Assembly: GCA_032207245.1 (NCBI GenBank)
Contig: CM063510.1
Coordinates: 157,267,258 to 157,331,257 of the forward strand
Reading direction: 5' to 3'
From: Pardosa pseudoannulata
Taxonomy: Eukaryota > Arthropoda > Arachnida > Araneae > Lycosidae
DNA: 64,000 nt
This document shows positions 1 through 11,800 of this stretch, piece by piece. How positions within the stretch are numbered: the stretch's first letter is position 1; each line of letters opens with the position of its first letter. The notes beneath the pieces are model-generated. The model saw nothing but the letters and a program-made list of their open reading frames with translations, searched no databases and was not told where the DNA came from. A program made the position numbers and the translations under genes.

Positions 1-443
1 TGGTCTGAATGCTAGAGATCCAAGAAAAAAGCCATTGTTAAATCTCAAAGAAAGGTTGAACAGATTAAACTGGGCTAAAAACCATGTTAATTGGACAAAG
101 GAAAAATAATAAAGTGTTGTTTGAATTGATGAGACCAAAGTTTCAGGTTTGATAGTGATGACCTAAAATTCCAAGTTGGAGAAAGGGTGAAGATATGCAT
201 CCTGATTGTATTAGATAAAACTTACAGTTAGTGTCATGTTAGGGTATATGACACTAGGTTTGATATGGGGATATATGACTTCAAAAGTTACAGACAGAAT
301 TTGTGTGATAAATATTGATGCCTCAAAACACATAAAAGAAATACTGAAGCATAAATTGAAACCATCCACACATGATCTTTTCAAAGACACTCACTTAGAT
401 ATCAACAGGATTCTTATGACCTGTGACTACTCTGCCCCCCCCC

Positions 444-474
<31 letters not shown>

Positions 475-570
475 AGATAATTCTATTCTTTTATTGGAAT
501 GGATTGGAAGAAGCCCAGATCTTAATTCAATCGAAAATATATGGAGGCAACTAAAGAAATGCAAGTGATA
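1..570 (+). pseudogene. Decayed Tc1-like transposase fragment
   Basis: Near the left edge the plus strand reads ARDPRKKPLLNLKERLNRLN then WAKNHVNWTK, a typical stretch of Tc1 transposases (second helix-turn-helix and following segment). At 505-565 it reads RSPDLNSIENIWRQLKK, the block carrying the final catalytic Glu. Between them the frame is broken, with a poly-A run at about 438-470. The 5' end lies outside the window and no terminal repeat was found. It is not functional. Confidence 0.75.
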
Positions 571-599
571 AATAACCCAGAAATAAAATTCAATTACTA

Positions 600-1250
600 G
601 AAGCAATAATTAAATTCTGGTTTCACATTTGTAACAACCACCCCTTACTCCGGGAGCCATGATGTAATAACACCCTGTTCTGGGGCACTATCCTTGCATG
701 AAACCTGCCCGCCTACTTTGTTCAGGTATGTTCGTAAATCGCCGTTGGGATGCATGGGCTAAATAAATCCTCCAAAGTTTAGATGGACAACACAAATTTA
801 TTTACAAAACAAAATTGATGAAAACATTAAATATTTAAAATAAATCAAAATAACATATTGCTAAGTCTCAAGGCCTGTATAGATCAGAAAAGATTAACCT
901 AGCATTTTTTAAGTCCAAACATATAACCGTCGCTGTGTTCTCTCACATCGAACCGAAAGATGTCTCCAAGTCGCAGGCCTGAATCCAACTGCTTTCTTCA
1001 GATCTTCTCTCCCTTTCCTTGGGGGCGGGGGTGTCTGCATTTCTCGTAACTTGATCCTTGCCGAAAAGAGTTCTCTCATGCAGATGTACTGCTGGCCTGC
1101 AAAAACACAACTGAGTGCATCTGAAGAACCTTATTAGCCCCCCCCCCTAGGCAGCCATCTCCAATTTCAAGAATAACCAAGTGGAAGGGGTCAATGGGGG
1201 CGATTTTGCCAAAAACAAGAAAGGCATATACATGTGAACACTGGTCATGC
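600..1250. repeat. GC-richer block, possible solo LTR or unclassified repeat
   Basis: This stretch is clearly less AT-rich than its neighbours. It begins TGTAACAACCACCCC (about 629) and contains an AATAAA near 762, features sometimes seen in LTRs, plus CpG-bearing sequence at 930-1070 and C-runs. I could not find a matching 3' end or a target duplication, and no coding frame is visible. Confidence 0.25.
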
Positions 1251-3088
1251 AGTCCAAATTCCTTAGAACATTATATCAGTTGATAAACATAAAAAGTTAG
1301 CTCACTCCATGAAAAGGTGTTGTAAGGCCATTAATTAAAGCTAAAGGTTACCCAATGAAGTCTTAAATTACATTCCTAGATTGTTTGTATATTTCATTTT
1401 TTTTCATGTATTTTCTTTTTCTTTTTTATAACTTATATCACAATAAAATTTCTTCCATCAAAGTTATTCCATTAATATCTTGATTAGATTTTTTTCTCCA
1501 ATGATGCATACCTTTATAGTATTACATTCAAATAAACTTGGTGGTATAAACTGTCAAACATTACAAACAAGCTTTTTCCAAAAGGTTTACACAGTTTTGA
1601 CCATTACAGTACATTTTAGCTGTTTTATGAAAAGTTTAAAATATCCGTTATATTACACACATTTTTAGAGTCATATAAGTGGTGTTTGAAAACGATTTAA
1701 TGAAAATATCAAAATTCTAGATTAACAAAACATATATAAGCAAAAAATACTTTGTATCTTTTTCAACCACTTTGGATTGAACAAAAAACATTCTTTCAGT
1801 CTTTGAAAGGAAGAATATTTATTTCAAGGAACACCAAAGCTAAGTTCTATTTTATATAATACCAGCTAACTTAGTCACAAGGCATTGCCTTGTATAAAAA
1901 TTTCTTCCAGAATTCATCTCAGTCTAATTAGCAATTGTGTTGAAAATAAATGATTGCAGCATTTATCCATAACAAATACAGTGTATAAGTTAGTTGATTT
2001 TCAGAAATAAATGTTCTGATAAATTCATACTTATATAATTATTTAAATATGAGACAAACTTAAATAGTAAAAACATGAGTTTTAATATTACTTTCTCCAC
2101 TGTATATTAAAGTACTTTTTTAAAGTTAGAAGACCATCATGGTTAAGAGAAACAGAAAAGGAAAGGTTAAAGAAAAAGGATTTAAAAGCAATGAACAAGT
2201 GAGATAGTTCAGGGAATGATGTCTAGTGCTAAAAAATGCTAAAACCATGGAGGCATTGCATAATAACATTTCTAATTTTGAAAATACATTTGCTACCTAT
2301 TTTGATTTCAGATAAATTATGATATCAAAAATTGCTCGTTGATTTACAAATAAAAAAATTTTTCACAAGTCCAAAAGTGATCAAAAAAAGGTCTTTTGTT
2401 TTTGATCACTTTTGAGAAATAGAATCAAAACAAAGGACCCCAAAAAAAGGGGTCATGGGGTGTTTTCCAGACTTTTTAATCCTCTAAAATACCTTAAAAT
2501 AGCAAATTTTATCATAATTTGTGGATATTTATAAAAGACAAAGAAATAAGATGTTTTCATTTATTATTCATTTTCATATTCATTCATTTCACATTCATAT
2601 ATACACGTATATACAAACATGTTGGGCAATGCCTAAGCACATATACATATTACATAAATATGTATATGCACTTGGGTGCATCATACTTCTCTTTGATTGG
2701 GCAGCACTCAAGTATAAATTGCATCTGTTGTTTATAAAATCAAATCTCCAGTTTTTATTTAAAGGAAAATAGTTTTCTAAAAATTTAATTAACATTTTAC
2801 AGAAAATAACAGTAAATGTCAGAAAACTAAAAATGCTTAAATTTTACTTTATAAAACATTTAATTTTTCCTTTTATAAATGTTTTAAATGCTAACTTTTC
2901 AGCCAGTGTATAAAATTTTAAATAAGTACAAAATTTTAAAATCATTACCTTTATTTTTGTCCTAAATAAATAATAGGCAATCTATTCTTTATATAATTCA
3001 GCTAATCTTTAAAAAAATCAATTTATTTCTTTATTAAAAGATTATTTAAAAAAAGTTCATTAAATAAATAATTCTTGTTACTTCTTAC
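1251..3088. other. Non-coding AT-rich stretch (probable I-II linker intron of the channel gene)
   Basis: No convincing exon of the channel gene or any other gene is visible. A perfect 15-bp inverted repeat (AAAAGTGATCAAAAA at 2373-2387 and its complement at 2399-2413) could form a hairpin. The open frames around 2520-2795 are low-complexity and show no recognisable domain. Confidence 0.4.
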
Positions 3089-6000
3089 CCATAGAAGTTA
3101 CATTCTCTAGTGCATCATTTTCTTCTTTAACTTGCAGTTTTAGAGCAATCATATTCTTCAGTTTTTGAAAATTACTATTCATCCAACGTGTATGCTCTAT
3201 AATTTCATCTCTTTCTTTGAACACTCTTTTCAAAACTTCAGGAGGACCATGTAAAGGATATAATGCTAAGCGGTCTGCATTAAAACGAAATGAACTGTAA
3301 TATTTGTAGTTCCTCAGAGGTTCATTTTCCTGTTCAAAATATGAAAGAGAATTATTCAGTATAACTTATTGAGTTGTACAAACTTACATTCCTAAAAATC
3401 TTCATATAATAAAACAAATTCTAAAAATTACAAACTGAAGATAAAGGTGTACAGAATTCAACTCATTTTAGTTAAATAAATTTTAATAATAAGATATATC
3501 TATATTATAATGAATGAAAAATTAATACAGTAAGGTAAAAAATTGGAAAGTGTATTAAGCATCATTTTATTTTTCAAAAATGTAAGTGACTGATATATTT
3601 TTTTCCTAATAATCAAAGTTACAGTAAATAAATGTTAATTGCAGAACTATCTTTCAGAGAACCATACAACTCCTGGTTTTTGGCAATGATATTGATATCA
3701 TCAGCTGAACCAAATAAGCCAAGGCTTTTGTTGCTTTCAAAGAAGCAGCAGAAAAATGAAACTGGTTATTAATGCAGACAACACTTAATTTTGATTGCTA
3801 CACACAAACCTATTGATTTGTCCCCTCAGCAGATAAAAAACTCTACCTTTAAAATTGTAAAAGAATTTAACCATTAAGGCACATTGATCTCAAGCTGTAA
3901 TGACCTACAAATTTAAATAAATAATAGAATCAACATGGCAAATAGATGTTTTTTATGACATTAGAAATCAGCTTAAAACTAATCAGCACAAATACCAAAG
4001 TAGGCTTATACAAAACCTTAAGAAGCCCTATTGTTCTTTACAGAAGTGAGTGTTAGATACTCAACAAAACAGAAGAAGAAATAAAATATATATTTTAAAA
4101 AAATCCTAAGGAAGATCTTTTCTCCAATTAGTAAAATAACACTAGAAGAAATATCTACATTCATGAAATTTACCAGAAAGAAAATATGGTGGAATTAGTG
4201 TTGTCAAAGTTAAAAAAACATCCTGTATCTGATGGCTGGGACACCTGTTTAGATATATTGATGCATTTTCAACAAAAATATAACTTTCTCTAGAATTGAG
4301 GGAAGAAGGCAAAAGGTACACCCCTTACTAGACGGATTGATATAAAAAAAGACTTTAAATTAATAAGAGTCAGGCGATGGAAAGCTATTACGTTAAATAG
4401 AATCAGGTGGTGGAAACTGAGAGACAGCCTTGGCCTATAGTAGGCTGTAGTAGTTACAAAAAAAGAAACAAAGTTAATTGCATTTTGATAATTGGTTTCT
4501 ACTGCTTGAAAAAACTGCTCAATTTTGTTTTTGGAAAAAAAAAAAATAGAAAAAGTTTGAGTCTACCCAAAAAATATCAATTTGTTGTATTAATAACACT
4601 TTGATAGTTTTGATAGTTTTGGTTACTTCAAATGTATACATATATATACATACATACATATGCCCCAAAAAATTAATCCATTACAAACATTTTGATGACA
4701 TGGACAGAATTAGTGGCAAGTTAACACATTTTTTCCCCCTAAATATTTAAATTTGTACTATCAAATTCTAACACATGAAGAGCTAAATTGACTTTTTATG
4801 AGCAAAACTAAATTTTAGCCAAATTTTTTTTTTATGTAAAAAAAATGTAAGAACTACTTACTACACTTGAACTCATGACAGAGTCAAACGTGCTATTAAC
4901 AACAACCAACATGAGGTTTAAAAGGAAAAATGACCCAAGAAATATAACAGGTGCAAAGAAACAGATGCTTGCAGGTCCAGTAGCTGAAATAATCTGAAAT
5001 AAAATAAAATTTTAAAAAGGTAAATTTAAATGCTAATTAATCATAGCAAATGTCAGAAATACACCATGAATTTAATTAGCATTCATTCTTTCAGTTTAAA
5101 ATCTTAATTTAATACCTTAATTTACATAAGTTTAATAATTTCAAAACTTTAAAAATAATTTAAGAAAATTAAGATTACAGCAACTTTAATTCACACATAC
5201 AATATACATAATACTTGCAAAAATTACATAATATAAAAAAAAGATTTCTGTTTATCAATAGTTATACTGAAATGAAGACTATTGAAATCAACACTTTCTA
5301 CATCAATTTCTGAGACAAGATTAAACAGAAAACTTGACATAATAAAAAAAAAAAGGGTCTATAATGTGAGTTTAAAATGGTAAGAAAAAGATAGCAGATG
5401 TCAAATTAGTAAGTATTGTGATGTTTGCTCAAATAACAGGAATTGTTACCAGGTAACACACAATGGTGAATTACAAAATTTTTAATTTATTTTTCATTTG
5501 TAAGAGGAATATACCTATTTATAAGATATATAAAATCATAAACATTTTATAAATTTTTTAAATATGTGTAATTATTTCCCCAAAAAGACTTCTCCAATGC
5601 TCTGCTGTAAAAATGTACCATAGTTGTTGATAGGCAGGGGTTCAAACATATGCAAAGCCTAAGTATTAATAATTTTAGCAGATTATTAAAAGTATATCCA
5701 ATGGCACCTTACTACATAGTCACATAAGTCCAATGAAGAACAAAAAGCATTCTATCTGCATCATGACCTTAACCTCTGATCAATTTGACCTGCCTAAAAA
5801 ACCATTCTAAGATTTAAATAAATCACCAAGCAAAAGCTTACCAAGAATTTTATAGATATACATGTTCATCCAAAGAGCAAATAAAATATGTATAAAAATT
5901 TTCTACTCATTAACATTTAGCAAAGCTAGTATACTAAGAATGTTTCAAGTTTAACAACAATTTAAAACCATGGAGAATCAAAACATTCTCTTTTTAAATA

Positions 6001-8433
6001 AATAAATAAACAAATAAATAAATTGAGGCTAAAATTGTTTTAAGATGAATTCTAAAATAAAAAGCAAGTTTTGGAAACAAGGATGTTCAATAGTCTCACC
6101 TTGTCATAGATATACTCCCATTCATCTTGTGTTAATAAGCGAAAACTTGTAACAAGAGAAAGACTGAAGCTATCAAAACTGGTAAAATAATTTTCCATAT
6201 CAACTTCATCTACTGTGAGACATGTATAATTGGCCTTACATGCTCTAAAAAATATACATAAATTGTAATGTAAATTAATACTACCATATGGCTTAAGAAT
6301 AATTTAGAGAAATAAACTAATAATTTTAAACAGCAAATAGTTATTGAATTATATACATGCAGTAAACACTAAATCCAAAATATATATTGAAAATAAACCT
6401 AATAGGCTCTTAGGTAATAATATTTATATTTACCTATCTGCACTGAAACAACTTATTAAACTGATTTCTGTAAACCTTGTATAAAAGTAGGAATTAAAAA
6501 ATAATTACCTTCAGTTTTAGATGCTAATGTGCAAAACTTTTATTTATCATAAACTAAATTACTCACATTTGCTATCTGTGCTTATTAAAACACCATAGGT
6601 TTTTTTTTTCATTTTCAATTAGCAAGTTTTACAATGCTAAAATAATAATAAAAAAAGCTGTAGAAAATAAGGAAACTTTTAGACATTTTTAATTATATTG
6701 TTGGATATAATATTGTTCTCGTGAATTCAGCGACAGAATCAACTTTTGATAAGATAACATAAAAAACACCGATTTATTAGCAAAAAGTTCACAACTCAAT
6801 ATAGCTCAGTTCACAAAGAACAGTCCAGAACAATATAGTTCAGAACAGATAGCATAAAATAATCCAGTACACTTTGATACAATTCAATGCACATAAAAAC
6901 TAACATGTGACAGTGAGCACTAATTCATTACAGCATGATGAGTTAAAGCAACACATCTTTTGACTCTGAAGTCTGCTAACAGAATTTTGGAAGCAATAAA
7001 CTGAGCCATATTTATAAGCCCATACACATTTTAACATATTTCAAGACTTTGAAGGTTCTAGAAGTATTTGGTCATGTCAAATATATCACCAAAACAATTG
7101 CCACATTGTCAAATATGTTGACAAATTTGGCCCTATAAATAAAGTTGCTAAAAGGCTTGACAGAAAGCCAAAATAGATATATTTACACATTTTAAAACAT
7201 AGGAAATATTTTGCAAATATATTATTGCTTTAAAGTAAAACCATCTAAAAGCTAGACTCATGCTTCTCAAAACATTTTTGCCATGGCATCCAATTTAAGT
7301 GCCACGAAGGTAGAGGATCGACTGCATCTTGAGACCAATACAAGGACATCTATTAGCACGTTTCAACAGTGGCGAGAAAAAACAACTTACATTTTAAATT
7401 TCAATTAATTTCATGCTGTCTTTATTACTTTCACAATTTTATAATAACTTATCTAGATTACTGCCGTAGGGCACAGTTTAATAATTGCAGTGCTAGACCA
7501 TACGACCAATATTTACTTTGATGCTAAAAACCATAGTTTCAACTCTGTAACCATATATAAAAGTAAACTTTTTCAAAAATTTAAAATAAATTAAAAAAAA
7601 AAAAATTCTAATTTTGGCATTTTATCGATTGCTTCTGGCTTGCGTAGAATTATGCTTATTAGAAGATTAGCTGATCTGCTACATTTATAGTATTGGCAAG
7701 ATTAGAACACAGATAAGAGTATTTTAAAATTTATATTTCAATTTTTGTTTTTTCCCATTCCTGAATTTTTACAAAATTCATTTTGCCGTTATATATCTTC
7801 ATTCATTCACTTTTTTCTCTTTTTTTTATCGTTTTGATAATTTTTGCTGATTTGGCGACTTTCTGCTAAGAAACCTATTACATTTGGTCCATTGATCCGT
7901 ATATCAGCCAACTTCCCCCTCATTTCAGCTCTATTAAAATATCCCAAAATTCTCAGCTTATACACGGAAATATGCGGTAGTTACAGAATGTGAAAATTTT
8001 GTATTTAGGAATGTTATGACATCTAGTAGTGCACTTCCCCTTTTGATTACAATCTGAACTCTATAAAATGATAAATTTCAATATAACATGTATTAACACT
8101 GTGGAGCATAACTAATAAACAATTAGCCATAGAAAGCAGAAATTATGTATTTAAGACTATTCCAACATCCAGTTATACTTCTCTTTTGATTGCATTCTGA
8201 ACCCTATATAACGACAAATTTCAAAGCATCATATATTAATGCTATGGGATATTTCTCATCAATGTTTAGCCATAAATTAAAATTTTGTATTTAGGACTGT
8301 TATAATGTCTAGTTGTGTACCTTCCCTATAGACTGTAATCTGTATAACAAAAAGTTTTCAGCAGATCAGTAATCTGCTGATTTTGTTGAGGAATTTGATA
8401 AATTAGTAAAAAATTTGACTATCTGCCAATTTC

Positions 8434-8464
<31 letters not shown>

Positions 8465-8844
8465 TATCTATAATCCAGAAATTATAAATGCTTCATTGCA
8501 CTTCTTATAATTTGTATAAAGAAGTAAAAATTACCTACAGTAATAATAAACATAGTATTGCTATATTTTTATTTATGCTTCTTCCAAAATGTGAATGAAC
8601 AGAATGAGAATGTTTAAATCACAAATTTAAATATAAAACTATAATATTGCGTAAGAATAATATTTCAATGAAGGCAATTTACTCACTGAGCTCCACTAAT
8701 ATTGCCACACATTATGTATGCATTGTGGTCATTTACATCCCAGTGAAGAGGATCATTAATAAATGCAAAATAGGAAATATTCAGACTGCTAAAGTTGGTG
8801 GGCAAATTTAAAACACATCTTCTGTGAAATATTCCCATATACAA
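3089..8844 (-). CDS. Sodium channel-like exons 7-10: extracellular turret, pore loop, S6 of domain I and start of the I-II linker
   Basis: Exon 7 (8844-8687) opens with LYMG after a TTTTTTTCAG acceptor and encodes the S5-pore turret, with possible N-glycosylation sites (NFS, NIS). Exon 8 (6244-6100) is the pore helix and filter: FDSFSLSLVTSFRLLTQDEW; the Asp of TQD aligns with the D of the DEKA filter. Exon 9 (4993-4862) is S6: FFAPVIFLGSFFLLNLMLVV. Exon 10 (3329-3089) is hydrophilic (ERDEIIEHTRWMNSNFQKLK...) and fits the proximal I-II linker. Donor GTAAGA follows exon 10. Confidence 0.8.
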
Positions 8845-11800
8845 CTGAAAAAAATATATAAATGAAGGTAAAACCTTGTATAACTGTTTTAACAAATCAG
8901 TACTTTGTAAAATATTTTTATATTTATTAGTAATTAATTTTAAAAAATGAAAATTATAAGTGATTATTTTTTAAAATTTTAAACAGCATATAACAACATT
9001 TAAACACGGTGTATTTTAAATTTAAAAAAAAAATTGTGACTTTTCAAGGTAAAAAATAAAAATTCTTGGAATGAGAATTTAAAAATAATTCTATTGATAT
9101 TTTTTGTAAACTTTTAAAACAAAACTTTTTTAATATGTGAATATTAAATGTTAGCTTGATTGCAGAACATGCAATAACATCAATCAAATAAATAGTAATA
9201 TAGGGGATAATACTATTTATTTAAATGAAACAGATTTCACAAATTAATTACAAATCTTTCATTAACTTTCATCATTTACAAGTAGCACAAAAATGTTGGC
9301 CCAAACAAAATTATAGTATTGACCTACATCAAATGGATCCCTCTACTTAAAAAAATGAGACACTTGAATATAATTTTAAAAAAAATATTTAGCAATGTTG
9401 GTCAATATTCCCTGATATCCTCGAATATCTTTTTTTGATATTTAGTAATGTTATTCAATATTTCTCCAATATCCCCAAATATAATTTTTTGATATTTAAT
9501 AATGTTAATCATGCAGTAATTTTTCCATGTGAATTGATTTTTTAACTTCTTAAAATAAGGCTTTTTCAATTTGTTTAGAAGCTTCACAATTAAAATTTGT
9601 ATTACCTGGCATTTTTCCTCAGAACAAATATTTACAGCAGTTCATTTCTGCTTTGCTTGTCTCACAGCTTTTTAACCCTTTCATGGGTCATTTATTTCTC
9701 CCACAATAGTTTCAAACTTTCTAAACAGAAGTGTTAATTATATTCAATTGATCAAACAATAGATGACAGTGCAAAACTGAAGCAAGAATCAGTCTTCCCA
9801 TCCTTATAAAATCAAGGCCAAAATATTATAAGGGGTATTGTGCATCCCACAGGTGTATTTTGTAAGATCATGTAAGTGGGAAGTAATCTTCCCACGGCCT
9901 AGGAAAGGGTTAAAGAGTTACAATAACTACTAATAGTTGTAGTACTTAATGTGGAAAAAGGGCAGAATCGATCCACTTTCCCATTCAGCAAATGCATCAT
10001 TGTGTATTCTGTTGAATGTTATGTAATATCATTTGATGTAAGAAAATGATATTTAATTTTACAAATATCGACAGATATCACTGAATATCATTAAAATAGT
10101 ATTTTATGACAGTGTATGGCATTGTTAACAACATAAAAAACACATTAAAAAAGAGTAAGTTTGCAAGTAAAATCTGTTAGATTTATTAAATTTTATTTTT
10201 AAGAATTATATTTCTCCTCTAAGCAATAAAAACAACTCTTTTAGATGCTTTCTTTTATACAATTTCAAATTTTAATTTTACATTATGATGATCAATATTA
10301 GAAGATATGCAAAACTTAATATTTGACATTCAACAACATTCAAACTATTACTGAACATTTGTACGATATTTACAAATATATATGTGATGAGTATAATAAT
10401 AAAAATAAGCACTGGAACCTATAAATAAACATGTATTGAAGGCTTATAATTTATATTCTTATGTTATCCTTAACTATATATCAATTAATTCATAGATTAA
10501 TGTAATAAAAGAGAAAAAACATATAAAATTAAGCTCATTTAGACTTAAAGTTGATTATACAGAGACACAAATATATGAACCAGTACTGGATACGTAATCA
10601 GATAATAAATGGCTTATTTCTTTATTATTTTTATATTAAAATTATGCTTTTGTATTTAAAAATTGAGTCTTACTTGTTTTGCAGTCAGAGTAACAGATAA
10701 TAAAAATAGAAATATAATCATAGCAACACCATACATACGAAGCAATGATAAAATTATTCCTTGAGTCATTATTTCGACACCTAATAAATAGCATACAAAT
10801 ACTCAATTTGCCTGTAATCAAATTATTTTACAAGAATAATTTTGAAAACTCTTTAAAATAATGGATACTTACGATAAGATTGGGGTACTTAGAGTAAAAT
10901 GACATTTGCAAATATAATAAATGAATAATTTAAAGTTTGCACATGCAATACAAATTTTTCTAAAAATTAAACTACGTAAAATATGGTAACATTTAAATAA
11001 AATAAGTTAAGTTAAACAATTAAACTAATAATTAATAATAATTAAAGTTAAAATAAGTTAAATAAATAAAATTAACTTATTTTCTTAATTATATTCTTAC
11101 TTTTTGGGCTGAAAGTGTTCAGGCTTGGTATTTTGTATCCAGATTGTAACTATGATTTTTTTTCACTGGGTGGAAGGTTTGGGAATTTCCTTTTATTGGG
11201 GTGAAGGTAATATTTTTTTTATATTTTTGTGATAATTTTTTTATACATCAGAGATATCTTCATATTATAAACCTGACCAATTTACAATGAATGATCAAAG
11301 AAAACAATCGTAGAGAGAACAATTATTTTAATTTTGAATAGTTAGCCATTTTTTCAAGTATTAAGTATTGGTACCAAGTATCTTCTATCATATTAAAGTA
11401 AGATAAACATTAACTTAATTTCTCTAAGTTTGTCTGCATGTTTAAAATCCAGTAAAAAGTAACTATGTTAAACATTTAAATTTCCTACAGATATGTAAAA
11501 TATATCCTATAGTTATTTATTGTTTGATATTTGAACTGAATGGTATTTTAATTGATTTTTTTAAGAGTCAGATGTACTTGGAACTAATTTCAATACTAAT
11601 GTTGCAAAAATGCAAGAAAATTAAAATTTTTTTGCTGGTTTTCTCAGATAAGATATCTACTTTAAAAAAAATTTGCAAGAAATGCATATTTCAGAATAAG
11701 CTATTAGGAGATATACTGAATTGAATTGATATTTATAAAAATGTATACATATATGCTCAGGTGTTTTTTTATATTTTCTACAAGAAACAAAAGTGAATAT

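Noticed and set aside
3660..3720. RT active site on the minus strand (SADDINIIAKN)
   Set aside because: The plus strand reads FGNDIDIIS there and continues with further LINE blocks in order to 4440, so the plus orientation is correct; the palindromic GATATTGATATC explains the mirror.
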